Shown here: positions 51,856-63,800 of the stretch, piece after piece
How positions within the stretch are numbered: the first letter of the stretch is position 1
Layout of the letters: every line of letters starts with the position of its first letter
Assembly (NCBI GenBank): GCA_947631965.1
Contig: CANRNL010000011.1
Coordinates: 1 to 64,000 of the forward strand
Length of the DNA stretch: 64,000 nucleotides
DNA from: an uncultured Clostridia bacterium
Lineage (GTDB): Bacteria > Bacillota > Clostridia > Monoglobales > Monoglobaceae
Direction of reading: 5' to 3'
Made by a program: the position numbers and the translations under genes
The notes under the pieces: model-generated
The model's database searches: none
Told to the model about the DNA's origin: nothing
What the model saw: the letters and a program-made list of their open reading frames with translations, nothing else

Positions 51856-52956
51856 ATGAACAGAGTTTTAAAAGGTATAATATTGCTTTTGGCGGGATAT
51901 GTCACCGCGCTGATGTTCTTGTTTCCGGCCGAATTTCTTCATCAGGGTCAGGCGGCGGTGGATCTGTGCCTGAATATTGTGATACCGTCTTTGTTTCCGT
52001 TTTTTATATTTTGCGGACTGTTTCTTTCCCTCGGCGGAGCGCGGCTTTTGAGCCGTATTCTCTCGCCGGTTATGCGCCCGATTTTCAATCTGCCCGGCGC
52101 GGCGGCGCTGGCGTATGTCCTCGGAATCATATCGGGTTATCCCGTGGGCGCGGTGTGCGCCTCCGACCTGTATTCGAGAGGGGAATGTACCAAAAACGAG
52201 GCCGAGCGTATGCTCGCCTTCTGCAACAATTCGGGCCCGCTGTTCGTTGTCGGCTCCGTCGGAGCGGGTATGCTCGGAAGCCCGTCCGCAGGGCGTATTT
52301 TATATATAACGCATATTGCCGCGGCTTTTCTCACCGGACTGATTTTTCGGTTTTACAAATCGGGCGGTGAGTACACGCACCGCGCTCTTCCGCCCGCGTC
52401 GGGCACCGCGCGCGGCGCGGCGGCTGCGATTGGAGAATCGGTGACAAACGCGATTGCAAACATTTTAAAGGTGTGCGCGTTTGTGCTTTTGTTTTCGACA
52501 TTTACAGCCGCACTCCCGAATTTTAAAGGGTCGCCGTTTGTTCACGCGCTTTTGGAAATAACCGGCGGAATAAACAAAATAGCGGCAACGGATATGAACG
52601 CGTGCCTTAAGCTCTCGATTATCTCCGCTTTTCTCGCGTTTTCGGGCGTTTCGGTGCTGTGTCAGGTATCGTCGGTCATATCGTCTGCCGGACTGTCGCT
52701 GAAGCCTTATGTGATTGGAAAGTTTATCCAGGGGGTAACGGCGTTTTTTCTGACCGCGGTGCTTTTCTCGGTATTCCCGCCCGACACGGCGGAGGTATTC
52801 GCGCAAAACGTGACCCCGTTTGCGGGACTGCCCGTTTATAAACAGCTTTTGTATTCGATTGCGGCGGCAATAGGCTGGAGCATTATTTCGGTGGCGCTGC
52901 TTATGCTCGCGGCATTTGTCATAGAATGTATAAATTGGCTGAGGAACAGAAAATAA
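51856..52956 (+). CDS. ylbJ: Sporulation integral membrane protein YlbJ
   Basis: 366-aa polytopic membrane protein with Gate-domain halves; required for spore cortex formation in Bacillus. VDLCLNIVIPSLFPFFIFCG near residue 36, LGIISGYPVGAVCASDLYSR near 88, CNNSGPLFVVGSVGAGML near 120 and a repeat of the Gate motif near 235-330. GGGAG lies 9 nt before the ATG. Divergent from yqfC, with a GCGCCT/AGGCGC hairpin (51790-51812) between them. Confidence 0.92.
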   Translation: MNRVLKGIILLLAGYVTALMFLFPAEFLHQGQAAVDLCLNIVIPSLFPFFIFCGLFLSLGGARLLSRILSPVMRPIFNLPGAAALAYVLGIISGYPVGAVCASDLYSRGECTKNEAERMLAFCNNSGPLFVVGSVGAGMLGSPSAGRILYITHIAAAFLTGLIFRFYKSGGEYTHRALPPASGTARGAAAAIGESVTNAIANILKVCAFVLLFSTFTAALPNFKGSPFVHALLEITGGINKIAATDMNACLKLSIISAFLAFSGVSVLCQVSSVISSAGLSLKPYVIGKFIQGVTAFFLTAVLFSVFPPDTAEVFAQNVTPFAGLPVYKQLLYSIAAAIGWSIISVALLMLAAFVIECINWLRNRK

Positions 52957-53009
52957 GGTCCAAAATGCGAAAAACGTAAAAAAATAGTGATAAATTTTTA
53001 AAATAATAC

Positions 53010-53038
53010 TTGCAATATGATATGATGTGTGTTAAAAT
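53010..53038 (+). promoter_or_regulatory. Promoter of the initiator tRNA
   Basis: TTGCAA (53010-53015), 17-bp spacer, TAAAAT (53033-53038). Confidence 0.7.
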
Positions 53039-53071
53039 ATATAAATCGGAGTGTTTATTCCGTAAATATAT

Positions 53072-53149
<78 letters not shown>

Positions 53150-53840
53150 CGTCGCGGCGAATCCTTTTGGTTCGCCGCGACTTATTTCATAAGTCACGGC
53201 TTCGCTTTATCGGCTGCCGCTTCGAATGAACACTTAATGAGCAAGCTGTATGCTTGCGAATTTAGTGTGAATTGTGCCCCGTTGGGTACTTCTTCCCAAA
53301 AAGCGCAAGTTGCTTTTTGGGAGCCCTATGGGATTTGCTTTACCGCCGTTTTCGGCGCTCTTTCGCAAAAAGCGCAAGTCGCTTTTTGCGAGTTTACGCA
53401 GCTTTGCTGCGTTTATTTATTTTGGCAAAGTTCGCTTTGCTCCGACTTCCTTATCAGAAGAAAAAATAGCCGACAAAAATCTGCGGATTTTTGTCGGAGA
53501 GGAGCAACCGCGCGAAAAAGCGCAGATTTTCCGAACAGGAAAATCAAAGCGCAAAGCGCGAGTTGCGACGATGTAGGGGCGAACCGTGTTCGCCCGTCGC
53601 GGATACACTCACGCGAAAACTTAAATAGAAACGGTAAAGTTGGGTATCAACTTTACCGTCCTTGGGTTTTGCCGCGCATTTTAGACATCAGTCTTATGCG
53701 CGGCGGGGTTTTTAGGGGGGTGTCCCCTTGAATAGTTCTTTTGATTCTTTTCTTGCTAGCAAGAAAAGAATATATCCCGCACATCAGTGCGGAAAACATT
53801 TAAAAATAAAATTTGCCCGCGCGAAACGCGGGCAAAACAC
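53150..53840 (+). repeat. Composite palindromic repeat, copy D
   Basis: Gene-free stretch between tRNA-fMet and the convergent ABC exporter. Order: terminator-like GCGGCGAA/TTCGCCGC hairpin, CATAAGTCACGGCTTCGC segment (shared with copy B), ACACTTAATGAGCAAGC stem-loop, CCCAAAAAGC hairpin, partial GCCGTTTTCGGCGC unit, GCAAAAAGCG hairpin, CCGACAAAAATC unit, GGGGCGAAC/GTTCGCCC hairpin, the four-stem core (53611-53775) and a CCCGCG/CGCGGG hairpin. It combines units of copies A, B and C. Confidence 0.85.
53611..53775 (+). repeat. Four-stem core module of the repeat, copy D (covaried stem 4)
   Basis: Stems 1 and 2 as in copy A. Stem 3 is a weaker GGGG/CCCC. Stem 4 (53744-53771) is again 28 nt and self-complementary, but with wholly different arms: ATTCTTTTCTTGC/GCAAGAAAAGAAT in place of GTACTTTTCCCC-type arms. 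Confidence 0.8.
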
Positions 53841-53885
53841 GCGCCGCGACGCGTAATCTCGCAAAAAACGTCTGCTTTTTTAAGC

Positions 53886-55646
53886 TTACAGCGAAGAGTA
53901 CATACTGTAGAGATTACTGTACAGACCGCCTTTGGCTATAAGCTCCTCGTGGGTGCCCTGTTCCTCGATGCCGTTTTCGGTAAGCACAAGTATCACATCG
54001 GCGTTGCGTATCGTGGTAAGGCGATGCGCGATTGTAAATACCGTTCTGCCCTTTGCGAGTTTTTCAAGCGACTCCTGAACCATTCTTTCGCTCTCGTTGT
54101 CAAGCGCGGAGGTGGCTTCGTCAAGTATAAGTATGGGCGGATTTTTCAAAAACACCCTCGCGATACTTATCCTCTGCTTCTGTCCTCCCGACAGTTTAAC
54201 GCCGCGCTCGCCGACATATGTATTGTAGCCGTTATCGAGAAGCGAGATAAATTCGTGCGCGCCTGCAAGCTTTGCCGCTTTTATGACATCTTCGCGGCTT
54301 GCCGAAGGAAGTCCGTAGGCAATATTTTCATATACCGTGCCCGAAAACAGGTATACGTCCTGCTGAACCATTCCTATCGAATTGCGGAGCGATTTCAATG
54401 TGACGCTTTTTATATCAATCCCGTCAATCAATATGCGCCCGTCGGTAACGTCGTAAAAGCGCGGGATAAGGTTGCACAGCGTGGTTTTTCCGCCGCCCGA
54501 AGGTCCTACCAGCGCAATGCTGTCTCCCTTTTTTATATTAAGACTGATATGCGACAGCACCTCGTTGTTGTCGTCGTGATAGCGAAAGCTGACGTTGTCG
54601 AACGTTATGTTTCCGCACACATTTTTAAGTTCGCGCGCATCCTCCGCCTCGATTATGTCGGCGGGAGCGTCCATAATTTCAAGGAAACGCTCTATGCCCG
54701 TCATACCGCGCTGGAACTGCTCGGTAAACTGTATTATCGTGCGGAGGGTCGCAAGCAGGGTGCTGACATATAGCAGATATGCTGTGAGGTCGGCGGGAGT
54801 TATCTTGCCTCTTATCATAAAAATCGCTCCCGCAACAACCACCGCAAGATACATAAGTCCCTCAAAAGCGCGGTTGGAGGTCTGAAATCCCGCCATATAG
54901 AAGTAGCCGAGCTTTTTTGCGGCAAGGAAACGGTGGTTGCCCTCCTTGAACTTTTCCTTCTCCATATCCTCGTTGGCAAACGACTTTACCACGCGTATTC
55001 CGAGCAGAGAATCCTCCACCTGCGAGTTTATTTCGCCTATTTGGTCGCGCTGCTTTTTAAACGCCCAACGCATACGGGTGTTGAAAAACTTGACAAACAC
55101 GAAGATAAGCGGCAAAGATGCGAATATTATAAGCGTCAGCGGTATATTCACGCCGCACAGAATTATAAACGAAACGATTATTTTAAGCGCGGCAATAAAA
55201 AATTCTTCGGGACAGTGATGCGCAAACTCGGTTATGTCGAATAAATCGCTCGTTATTCTCGCCATTATCTGACCGACCTTATGCTCGGAATAATACGAGT
55301 AAGAGAGCCTTTCGAGGTGGTCAAACAGGTCGCGGCGCATATCTGTCTCGATTTTTGCGCCCATAACGTGACCCGTATCCGCCATATAAAAGTTTGCGGC
55401 GGAGTCCAGTATTCGCAACACAAGATAGAAAAGTCCTATCTTTAAAATAATACCTACCGTAAGCCCCGCCATATTGTTTATCCCCATATCCGTAATATAC
55501 CTTACGAGCATCGGAAAAACCAGCTCGCACACCGTGGTAAGCGACGCGCACAGCAGGTCAAACACAAGTATGTGCTTATATTTCCCGAAATACGGAATAA
55601 AACGCTTCATTAAATATCCCAGTTTCATCTGTTTCTCGGCTTTCAT
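53886..55646 (-). CDS. ABC exporter, fused permease-ATPase (MsbA/LmrA type)
   Basis: 586-aa half-transporter that would act as a homodimer in the cytoplasmic membrane. Six transmembrane helices in residues 15-310, then the ATPase: Walker A ALVGPSGGGKTTLCNLIPRF near 378, Q-loop MVQQDVYLFSGTVYENIAYG near 425, signature VKLSGGQKQRISIARVFLKN near 480, Walker B ILILDEATSALDNESE near 500 and H-loop IAHRL near 535. Substrate cannot be read from sequence (lipid, peptide or drug). GGAGAG precedes the ATG. Not in an obvious operon with its neighbours. Confidence 0.9.
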   Translation of the reverse strand: MKAEKQMKLGYLMKRFIPYFGKYKHILVFDLLCASLTTVCELVFPMLVRYITDMGINNMAGLTVGIILKIGLFYLVLRILDSAANFYMADTGHVMGAKIETDMRRDLFDHLERLSYSYYSEHKVGQIMARITSDLFDITEFAHHCPEEFFIAALKIIVSFIILCGVNIPLTLIIFASLPLIFVFVKFFNTRMRWAFKKQRDQIGEINSQVEDSLLGIRVVKSFANEDMEKEKFKEGNHRFLAAKKLGYFYMAGFQTSNRAFEGLMYLAVVVAGAIFMIRGKITPADLTAYLLYVSTLLATLRTIIQFTEQFQRGMTGIERFLEIMDAPADIIEAEDARELKNVCGNITFDNVSFRYHDDNNEVLSHISLNIKKGDSIALVGPSGGGKTTLCNLIPRFYDVTDGRILIDGIDIKSVTLKSLRNSIGMVQQDVYLFSGTVYENIAYGLPSASREDVIKAAKLAGAHEFISLLDNGYNTYVGERGVKLSGGQKQRISIARVFLKNPPILILDEATSALDNESERMVQESLEKLAKGRTVFTIAHRLTTIRNADVILVLTENGIEEQGTHEELIAKGGLYSNLYSMYSSL

Positions 55647-55692
55647 AATATCTCTCCGTTGAATTTTTGTTTATTTTATCGCGCAAGCGGGT

Positions 55693-56895
55693 TTACAAAA
55701 TCTTTATGTCGGACAGCGCAACGCCGTTTTCGTCCGCCAGCCGCGCAAGCTCGTCGTACTCGGGCTTGACTTTTTCGGTTCCGTACCCGCTCGACTTCTT
55801 GGCGCGCACCTCGCCGTAGTTTGTGTTTACCGTAATATCGCGTCTTTGCAGAACATATCTTTTGCAAAGATATTCCCGCACGCCTATCGTGGAGGTATAT
55901 TTAAAAATAAGCTCCGCAATTTTCTCTTTGTCTTGGGGGCGGCAAAGACAGCTCAAAAGCACTGCGGGGCGGTTCTTCTTCATTCCTATCGGCGTTGTGA
56001 AAACATCGAGCGCGCCGCCTTCAAATAGCTTTTCGACGGCATAGCCTATCTCCTCGCCCGTCATATCGTCAAGATTACAGCGAAGCTCGGAAATTTCGTC
56101 CGTTTCGCCCAATTCCCGGCTCTCGCCGATAAACGCCCTGAGGCAGTTTGCGGTTTCAAAGTCCTTGCTGCCCATACCGTAGCCGACCGCCGATATTTTC
56201 ATATGTGGCATATTCGAAAATTCGTCCGCAAAACGCTTCAAAAGCGCCGCGCCCGTCGGTGTGCAAAGCTCTCCGCGAACGTCGTTTGAGTAAATCGGCA
56301 CATCCTTTAAAATATATGCGGTTGCGGGCGCGGGAACCGGAAGTATGCCGTGGACGCACCGCACCTGACCGCTTCCGGTGTTTATCGGCGACACGACTAT
56401 CCTGTCGGGCGCAAGCTCTTCTATGAGCATACAAACGCCGACAATATCGGTTACCGCATCCATCGTTCCGACCTCGTGAAAGTGTATCTGCTCAATCGGG
56501 CAGCCGTGCGCCGCGCTCTCCGCTTCGGCTATCAGCTTGTAGACCGCGAGCGCATTTTCGCGCACCTTTTCCGAAACGGCAAGCCCGCCTATTATATGCT
56601 CTATATCGCTCATTCCGCTATGATGGTGATGGTGGTGATGTTCGTGCATATGCTCGTGAGAGTGTTCATATTCGTGCATATGCTCGCCCTCCACCTCGCC
56701 GCCGACCGCGACCTTTATATGCGTGCCGTAAACGCCGCACTTTTGCACGCGCTCCTTTTCGACGGTCACATTCGGTATGCCTATGCCGCCGAGCTTTTTG
56801 ACAAAACCGTCGGAGTCGGGAACAAGCTCCGAAAGCGCGGACATAAGCATATCGCCCGCCGCGCCCATATTGCACTCTATATATAATGTTTTCAT
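55693..56895 (-). CDS. larC: Nickel-pincer-nucleotide cofactor biosynthesis protein LarC
   Basis: 400 aa; inserts nickel into the pincer nucleotide used by lactate racemase and related LarA enzymes. Starts TLYIECNMGAAGDMLMSAL; a histidine-rich metal loop (HEYEHSHEHMHE then seven His) near residue 80-97; PIEQIHFHEVGTMDAVTDIV near 138 and LRCNLDDMTGEEIGYAVE near 275. In Lactobacillus LarC is made by ribosomal frameshifting from two frames; here one continuous frame codes it. ATG 56895 has GGAGAG 8 nt upstream. larA, larB and larE are not in the window. Confidence 0.92.
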   Translation of the reverse strand: MKTLYIECNMGAAGDMLMSALSELVPDSDGFVKKLGGIGIPNVTVEKERVQKCGVYGTHIKVAVGGEVEGEHMHEYEHSHEHMHEHHHHHHHSGMSDIEHIIGGLAVSEKVRENALAVYKLIAEAESAAHGCPIEQIHFHEVGTMDAVTDIVGVCMLIEELAPDRIVVSPINTGSGQVRCVHGILPVPAPATAYILKDVPIYSNDVRGELCTPTGAALLKRFADEFSNMPHMKISAVGYGMGSKDFETANCLRAFIGESRELGETDEISELRCNLDDMTGEEIGYAVEKLFEGGALDVFTTPIGMKKNRPAVLLSCLCRPQDKEKIAELIFKYTSTIGVREYLCKRYVLQRRDITVNTNYGEVRAKKSSGYGTEKVKPEYDELARLADENGVALSDIKIL

Positions 56896-56962
56896 ATTTA
56901 TCACTCTCCGAACCATTGCATTTGTTTTTTATTTAATTATTCATATCAATACTGACGCGATA

Positions 56963-57580
56963 CTATCTTATAAAGTTTGTTCTTAAGGGCGCTTCTTTTT
57001 CGGGAAGGCCGAAGCGCTCCTTGCCCAGAGCTATGCTCTTCATCAAAAACGTCATATTTTCCGCAAGAGTACACATACCCTGCATACCCTCCTCGTCAAA
57101 CTTCGCTTCGCCCGCTTCCCGTCCGTGGACGCTGTTCCAGTACTGCCCCGACGCAATCGGCATTCCGCTTATCGTGAAGTATTTGTTAAGCTCGTCAAAG
57201 GTTGCGGACAGACCGCCGCGGCGCGCCGCAACCACGCTTGCACCGACCTTCATCGTCTTGTCGAAATGCGTGCTGTAAAACAGTCGGTCGAGGCAGGCGA
57301 CGAGCGTCGCGTTTGCGGAGGCGTAATATACGGGCGACGCAACCACAAGACCCGCCGCTTCCTCAAACTTAGGCGCGAGAGTATTCACAACGTCGTCAAA
57401 CACGCATTTCCCCGTTTTTGCGCAGGAATTGCAGGCGATACAGCCGCGCACCGCCTCTTTGCCTATTTGTACGGTTTCGCTCTCTATGCCGTTTTTCGCA
57501 AAAACGCGCTCCATTTCACTGAGGGCAAGCCCCGTGTTGCCGTTTGTCCTCGGACTTCCGTTAATCATCAATACTTTCAT
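56963..57580 (-). CDS. Flavodoxin-family / NADPH-dependent FMN reductase with ferredoxin-like cysteines
   Basis: 205 aa. KVLMINGSPRTNGNTGLALS at the N-terminus is the FMN phosphate-binding loop; CIACNSCAKTGKCVFDDVVN near residue 50 is the compact cysteine motif of iron-sulfur flavoproteins; GLVVASPVYYASANATLVACL near 80 binds the isoalloxazine. An NAD(P)H-dependent quinone, azo or nitro reductase or electron carrier is expected. ATG 57580 has AAAGGAG 8 nt upstream; longer in-frame starts have none. Transcribed from the promoter at 57702-57730. Confidence 0.88.
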   Translation of the reverse strand: MKVLMINGSPRTNGNTGLALSEMERVFAKNGIESETVQIGKEAVRGCIACNSCAKTGKCVFDDVVNTLAPKFEEAAGLVVASPVYYASANATLVACLDRLFYSTHFDKTMKVGASVVAARRGGLSATFDELNKYFTISGMPIASGQYWNSVHGREAGEAKFDEEGMQGMCTLAENMTFLMKSIALGKERFGLPEKEAPLRTNFIR

Positions 57581-57701
57581 AAAATACACTCCTTTATATT
57601 TGATATTTAAAAATATCGGGATATTATTTATCATATTCATAAAGCCTTTGCCGCTGAACATACCGCGCCTTGTTTTTGAAAATTTTTCATATTACTTAAA
57701 T

Positions 57702-57730
57702 ATTATATTACAAATCAAACACGTTTTCAA
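57702..57730 (-). promoter_or_regulatory. Promoter of the flavodoxin-family gene
   Basis: Minus-strand TTGAAA (57725-57730), 17-bp spacer, TATAAT (57702-57707). Confidence 0.75.
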
Positions 57731-57757
57731 GTAAATCCGTCAGGGTTTCAAAAAATT

Positions 57758-57803
57758 AAACCGCCGCACGAGGCATATAATTGCCTCGTGCGGCGGTTTT
57801 TTT
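57758..57803. terminator. Strong terminator after the GH95-pectinesterase gene
   Basis: AAACCGCCGCACGAGGCA/TGCCTCGTGCGGCGGTTT perfect 18-bp stem, 6-nt loop, T-runs on both strands. Confidence 0.9.
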
Positions 57804-57862
57804 CTTTATACAATTAACAAACTTTTTTAACGAAATTAACGCATTTTTGCTCCGAACGGGAA

Positions 57863-60800
57863 TTACTCAAAATCCTGATACTCTACTGTCAGATTATCAA
57901 AGTAATACTCCATTTTGTTGTTCGTATTTCCTTTGCTATCCATATAGATATTGAAGTACAGATTGTTCAAATCCACCATTGTGGGGTATGTACCCGATGC
58001 CGCGTCGCCAACCGAAAATGCCTTTTTGTTCAGAATTGCCATACCATTGTCGCGGTCATAAAGCGTCGAGGTTACAACTTTATTTTCGAGATCAATTTCA
58101 GCTTCTATTCTGTACCACTTGTTCGCCATATTATTGTTCTTATCAAATTGGGTGTTGTCTCCGTTTATGCGCTCATTGAGCGGTCCGAACAGATTGATCT
58201 GCTTCCAATTGGTATATACTGCCCAGCGCACGAAACGCGTTTGATCGGCAGCGTTTGCGCCGCTGTTCGATGTGCTTGTCGCCAAATCAAAATACGACTG
58301 GTCACTCGGCAAATAATCTATCGATTCCATCAGGAAGTCATAGCTGAACTTTATCGTCTTGGTGTTTTTGAGACTGTTTATTCCCAAATCCAGCAGGTTA
58401 AAGCTCACGCCCACATTGGATTTTACAGTATTTCCGGCGTCCTTTGTCAGCTTATAAACTTTGTTGGATTCACCCAGGTTAGCGCTCTCGCTGCCGTCCG
58501 CAGTATAAACGTTCGCGCTGAAGCCGGTCGCTGAGGTAATGCTCGGAACTATACCGCTAAAGTCCTCGGTTAGCTTCTTAAGCGTAACCATTTTATTAGC
58601 GGAAACATCAAAGGTCTGTGTTTCGCCCTTTGCGCCGGTTATCGAAGCTGACGGAGTGGAAATGTTGTACTCCGCATTTGAAGTCGAAGCGACTACGGTG
58701 TATGTGCCGACCGGAATATTCTCTCCTTTGTACGTCACCGAGGTCTGATTCGCGGGAATTGTAACGTTTATCGTTTTGATTACCGCATCGTTCTTCTTAA
58801 CTTCAATCTTGACCGTTTGAGCCTCGTCGCTCGCTTTTGAAAGAGTTACGGTTCCGCTGAGCGTAAATACGTTCTCGGTGTCGCTTGTAGGCTGTATTTC
58901 AAACGGTATCGACTTTTCGGCTCCGATGCCCTGATTTGCGCTTTCTCTTGCATAAAGCTTAACAGTCGCGTTTATCGGGGTTTCGCCGTTTGCGGGACGG
59001 ATAAGGCTCAGTTTGTTGCCGCTCACTACCGCAAACTCGCTGTCGCTCTCCCACTTAAACTCATATCCTTGCGGAGCGGCGGGAAGGTCAATCTCGTTTT
59101 TGGTTCCGTCGCTTGTGTCGATATTCGTCGAGGCGAGAACGCCGTCAACACCCTCGTATGTAGCTTTCATTCCGGCAGGGTCCCAATCATCCGTTCCTTT
59201 TGTGAATACATAAGGATTGTATCTCAGCATTGTCCACTCGTCAAGCAGCTTGCCTCTGCGCTTCGCCGTATTAATGGCGTTGCCGGAATCATCTACGCTG
59301 CCGTACTCGTAAAATCTCGCATCTTCGGGCTTGTTGCCGCTCATATCTGTCCAGCCGGAGCTTGAAATCAGATATGTGTCACTGCCTGAACCCTTTGCCG
59401 CTTTGCCTATTTTAGTGTTGATATACGCCGCCGCGGGTCCCGGAGGCGCTCCCCACGGTCTGCCCATATTTCCGGGCTGAGCCGCGTTTGAGCCTGTTAC
59501 ACGGCAGTTATAGAATAAGTATCCCTCCGACTCTTTGGTGTTGCTGGGAGCCGTTACAGTGGCGGATTCGCCGTTTCCGCCCGCATTGACATAAAGCTCG
59601 CAGTTGTCAAATACTGCGGTCGCGCTGCCGCAGATATAGTCGGTAGTTCCGCCGAGCTTGCAGTTTTTAAAATACATTCTGCCGCTGTTTATTCCGATTG
59701 TGTCCTGTGTGGACATAATCTCGCAGTTTAAGAATACCGCCTTATCAGCCGAGCAGTGAAGCGCGGCACAGCGCTCTCTGGGGCTGCCTGTAACACCTTT
59801 ATATGATATGTTGTCGCGCGACTGCAAATACGCATTTATTTCATCATCGCTCTTGCCCGCGCTCTTTTGCTCGTTAATCCATTCAACTCTGTGGAAGTTT
59901 CCGTTGTTTGTGTCCGGATCGACGCCCGTAATATCTGTGAGTTCTTCTTCAGTATAATATCTGTTGTATGAATTTTCCAAGGTCAAATTCTCGGCTGTAA
60001 ATCCCGTCGCGGTCTTGTCAACCTTAAGAGCCGGTCCCCAGTCTTTAGGTCCGTAACTCTTACCGTCGCCTATCGCGCTTGGGTCATAATAACCGCTTTC
60101 GTTGCAGCTGTCATAAAGCGAACCCAGACCGTAGTACCATGTCAAAACCACGTTTCCCGATGTGCCATCCTTTTTTCGCAGGGTTATATACGGAGTTTTT
60201 ACAACTATCTGTTCGCGGTATGTACCGGGCATAATGTCAATATAAACTCTCTGTGCCTCGCTTGACGGGTTTATCACGGCTGCCGCCGCAACCGCTTCTC
60301 CCACCGTGTCATATTTCGTATCGCCTATATAAGCGCCTTTTCCCTCCGGCTCGGTCGTTTCGCTCGGGTCGGGTGTATTACTCGGCTCGGTTGTCTTGCT
60401 CGGCTCAGTCGTCTTACTCGGCTCGGTTGTTTCGCTCGGCTCAGTTGTCTTACTCGGTTCGGTTGTCTTACTCGGAGCGCTGTCCGACGGAGTTTTTGCC
60501 ATACCGAGAGGCTGTACGCTGTCCGCGCTCTTCCAAATGTAGAGCTTGACAGCTCCGTTTTCCGGCTTTTCGTATGTAATCTTTTGCAGACCCGCGCCGC
60601 TTATGGGCTGCATAACGGGCTTGCCGACGAGCTTGCCGGAGCCGTCGTAAGCCGCGGCGATAAGCACCGCGCTCGGCGCGGTACCCGCTCCGCTGTATTC
60701 GATATTCGCGTTCAGCATACCGTCTCCGTCAAAATACGCTTCGGTTATTTTATAATCATAATTCGCGGGAGTCGGTGTGTCGGTCGGGGTCGGTGTGGGA

Positions 60801-63800
60801 TCCGGCGAAGTTGTCGGATCTGTGTCGCCGCCTATGGTCTTGCTGTAAAATGCCGTGAGGTCACTTGAGTCGCCGAGGTATTTATTTTCGGTCTTTCCGT
60901 CAAACGGATCCTGCCAGAACAGCAGCCAAATCTTATGAGTTCCCGATATATTTTCAATATTTTTGAGGTCAAGGACGTTGTCTCCGGTCGTTATTAACTG
61001 CTTAGCTATCTCGGTTCCGTCAACGGTGTCGACCATCACGGCGACATATGTGTCGTCGTATCTTACGGACGCCATATTGAGAGTGAGGGTCTTGAGACCT
61101 TCAAAGTCAACGTCGTTTACCGCGTAGCCGACTTTAACGCCGTTCAGATGTCTTAATGTTCCTATGCCTGCGCTTGACGGCTTGGGCGGATTTTTATTGC
61201 CGTCGCTTGAATAGAACTCGGTAACGTCGCTTGCCTTATATACTCTGTTGCCCTCGACAACATTTGTGCCGAAGTTTGTTATCGTGTAGGTCTTGCCCGC
61301 CTCTGCGGGGAAGGTAGCCATTGTTCTGTCGCCGTTTAATGTTGCCGCAACAGCGGTTCCGCTCTCGTCGGTGATTTGAGCTTCGGACATATACTTTGAG
61401 CGGACGCTTATATTCTTTGTTTCGGTCGCATAAATTTTTGCTTCCTTGGGCTTCGAAGCGCTCCAGCTTAAATCCACAGTCGCGCCCTCGCGGGTCTTAA
61501 AGCCCTTGAACGAGCCGTCTGTCCACTTGTCGGGAAGCGCGGGAAGAAGTGTTATCGCTCCGTCGTGGCTCTGGATGAGCATTTCGATTATACCCGACGT
61601 CGCGCCGTAGTTTCCGTCAATCTGGAAGTTGGGGTGCTGGTCAAACAGGTTTGGCGAAGTTCTGGTTGTGAACAGCTGCTCCAGCATATTTGAAGCCGCG
61701 TTGCCGTCAAGCGCTCTCGCGTTGAGGTTTATTCTCCACGCAAGACCCCAGCCCTGACCGCTGCCGGTGCTTCGCGCCGATACCGACTTCTGGTATGCCT
61801 TAAATATTTTCTGCTCGTTCGCGTCCTCGCTGTAACCGCTCAGATGCGTGCCGGGGAATATCTCCCAAAGGTGCGAGCAATGTCTGTGATTTGTGGTGTT
61901 CTTCGCCTCGTGGTCATAGACCGTTGTCGCTTCGTTATTCTTAAACGGATTCGTAACCGTCCACTTGCCGTTGTCTCTCTTTGAAATATCAAACGCCACG
62001 TCGCCGCGCACCCACTCTTTTATAAGACCCGCATCGTCTATTACGTTGGGCGCTACCTTGCCTTCTTCGTTCGCAAGATAGCTCGACGGCATCTGCTCTG
62101 CAATCTTTGCGAGCAAGTCCGCGTTCTCCTGCTCTTTGCCCAGTATCTTGCTCGCCTGCTGAACCATATCATAGAGGTTTCGCACAAGCTGAGTGTCCAT
62201 AGCGGGACCGGGCTGAACGCCGCCCTGTTCGGGAGAGCAGGAAGCCGCCGTTATAAGATAGCCTGTTTTGGGGTCTACAACCAGGAACTGCGTGAAGAAC
62301 TTAGCCGCGCCGACCATATACGGATAAACCTCGGCGAGATAAGCTTCGTCCTTGTTAAACTTATAATACTGCCAAGCGTGGTCCAAAAGCCACGCGCCGC
62401 CGGTAGGCCAAAGACCCGCTGTCGCGTTGTCTATCGGCTGAGTGCCGCGCCACAAATCGTAGTTGTGGTGCATTACCCACGGGTCGCCGGGCTGATATGT
62501 GTTGTCGCCGCGGTCGTTGAATATTCCGTACTGATTTGCCGCGGTTATCGAGCCGCTTTCCGCAAGCTCGTCAAACGTATCTATAAACGGACGCTCACTG
62601 TCGCCTATGTTAAGGGGCTGCGCCGCCCAGTAGTTCATCTCGGTGTTTATGTTTATCGTATATTTTCCGTTCCACGAGGCCGAGAACGCCGCGTTCCACT
62701 TACCGGTCAGGTTAAGCGGCTGACTTTCGGGTATATTTATCTCGCCCGCGCCGCTCGCCGTTTTACCGTCGCGCGAGCCGCTGAGTATCAAATACTTTCC
62801 GTAGTTCCACTCCAGAGAGGCGAGCTGGTTGTCGCCCTCCGAATATGTTGACTTTACGCCGTTTTTGTTGGCGTCCGACGTTCTGGAAGCCGCGCCCGTC
62901 AAAAAGCCCGACTTGCCGTTTATATCCTTTCGCACTCTCTGCTCGGTGGGCGTGCCGCTGTAATCTACGCCGCTCGAATTTGAAAGGGTCAGGTCGGTCT
63001 TGGAGAACTGCTCGGTAAAGTCGGTGAGGTGACGCGCTTTGATTTGCTCGTACGTCTTTGACTTCACGTTATCCATATAGTATTTGCAATCCTTCGCGGG
63101 CTTGTCGTTGTCAAGCGTCTTGTAATCGACATAGTTGGTCGCGCCGACAACGTATATCGTGTTGTTTGTTCCGCCTGTGACATTGACCGTCTTGTTGTCG
63201 TCCGCCACCGAGAAAGTGCCGTCGCCGTCAAGGTACATATGCGCCTCGAAGTTTATCACATTTATCTGACCGATATTGTTGTCCTTGCCGCCGTTGGTGA
63301 CAGCCGCTTTTACCTTTACTTCTTGGTCGCTTACCTTTTCATATGTGTAAAAGTTTTCTCCTTTTTCAACGTGATAGGTGTGAAGCTCCGCCGAAAAGTC
63401 AGCCGCCTCGCTCGATTCAACGTGGGTGACTACGACCTGGTCGGGATAGCTTGCAAAGCTTTCGCGCTTAAAATGCGCTCCGTTGTAATCGTATTCAACG
63501 GTCACAATTCCCGTTTTCATATCAAGGCTCTTAGAGTAGTTCGAAGCGTTCTCGTTCTTGTGTCCGAAGTCGAGGAACACTTCAACGAAGGATTTATACG
63601 CTCTCTGCTTTGTGGGATTGCCGAGGAAGGTCGCCTCGACCATTTTCTCCATATTCCATCTGTCCTGAACCGCGGTTTGATTTGCCGCGTTGTCAATATT
63701 AAGAGCCTGATATGCGATACTCTTATTCGCAAAGTCGGGATAAGTCTGCCTGAACGCCTCATCGCCGACGGTGACGTTTTCCGCTCCTATTTCGGCGGGT

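Noticed and set aside
55693-56895. LarC frameshift site
   Set aside because: The gene is one continuous open frame, so no programmed frameshift is required here.
60381-60475. Short tandem repeat considered as a CRISPR-like array
   Set aside because: 18-bp units without spacers, in frame and coding a Thr/Pro/Ser linker. No CRISPR array or cas gene seen anywhere in the window.
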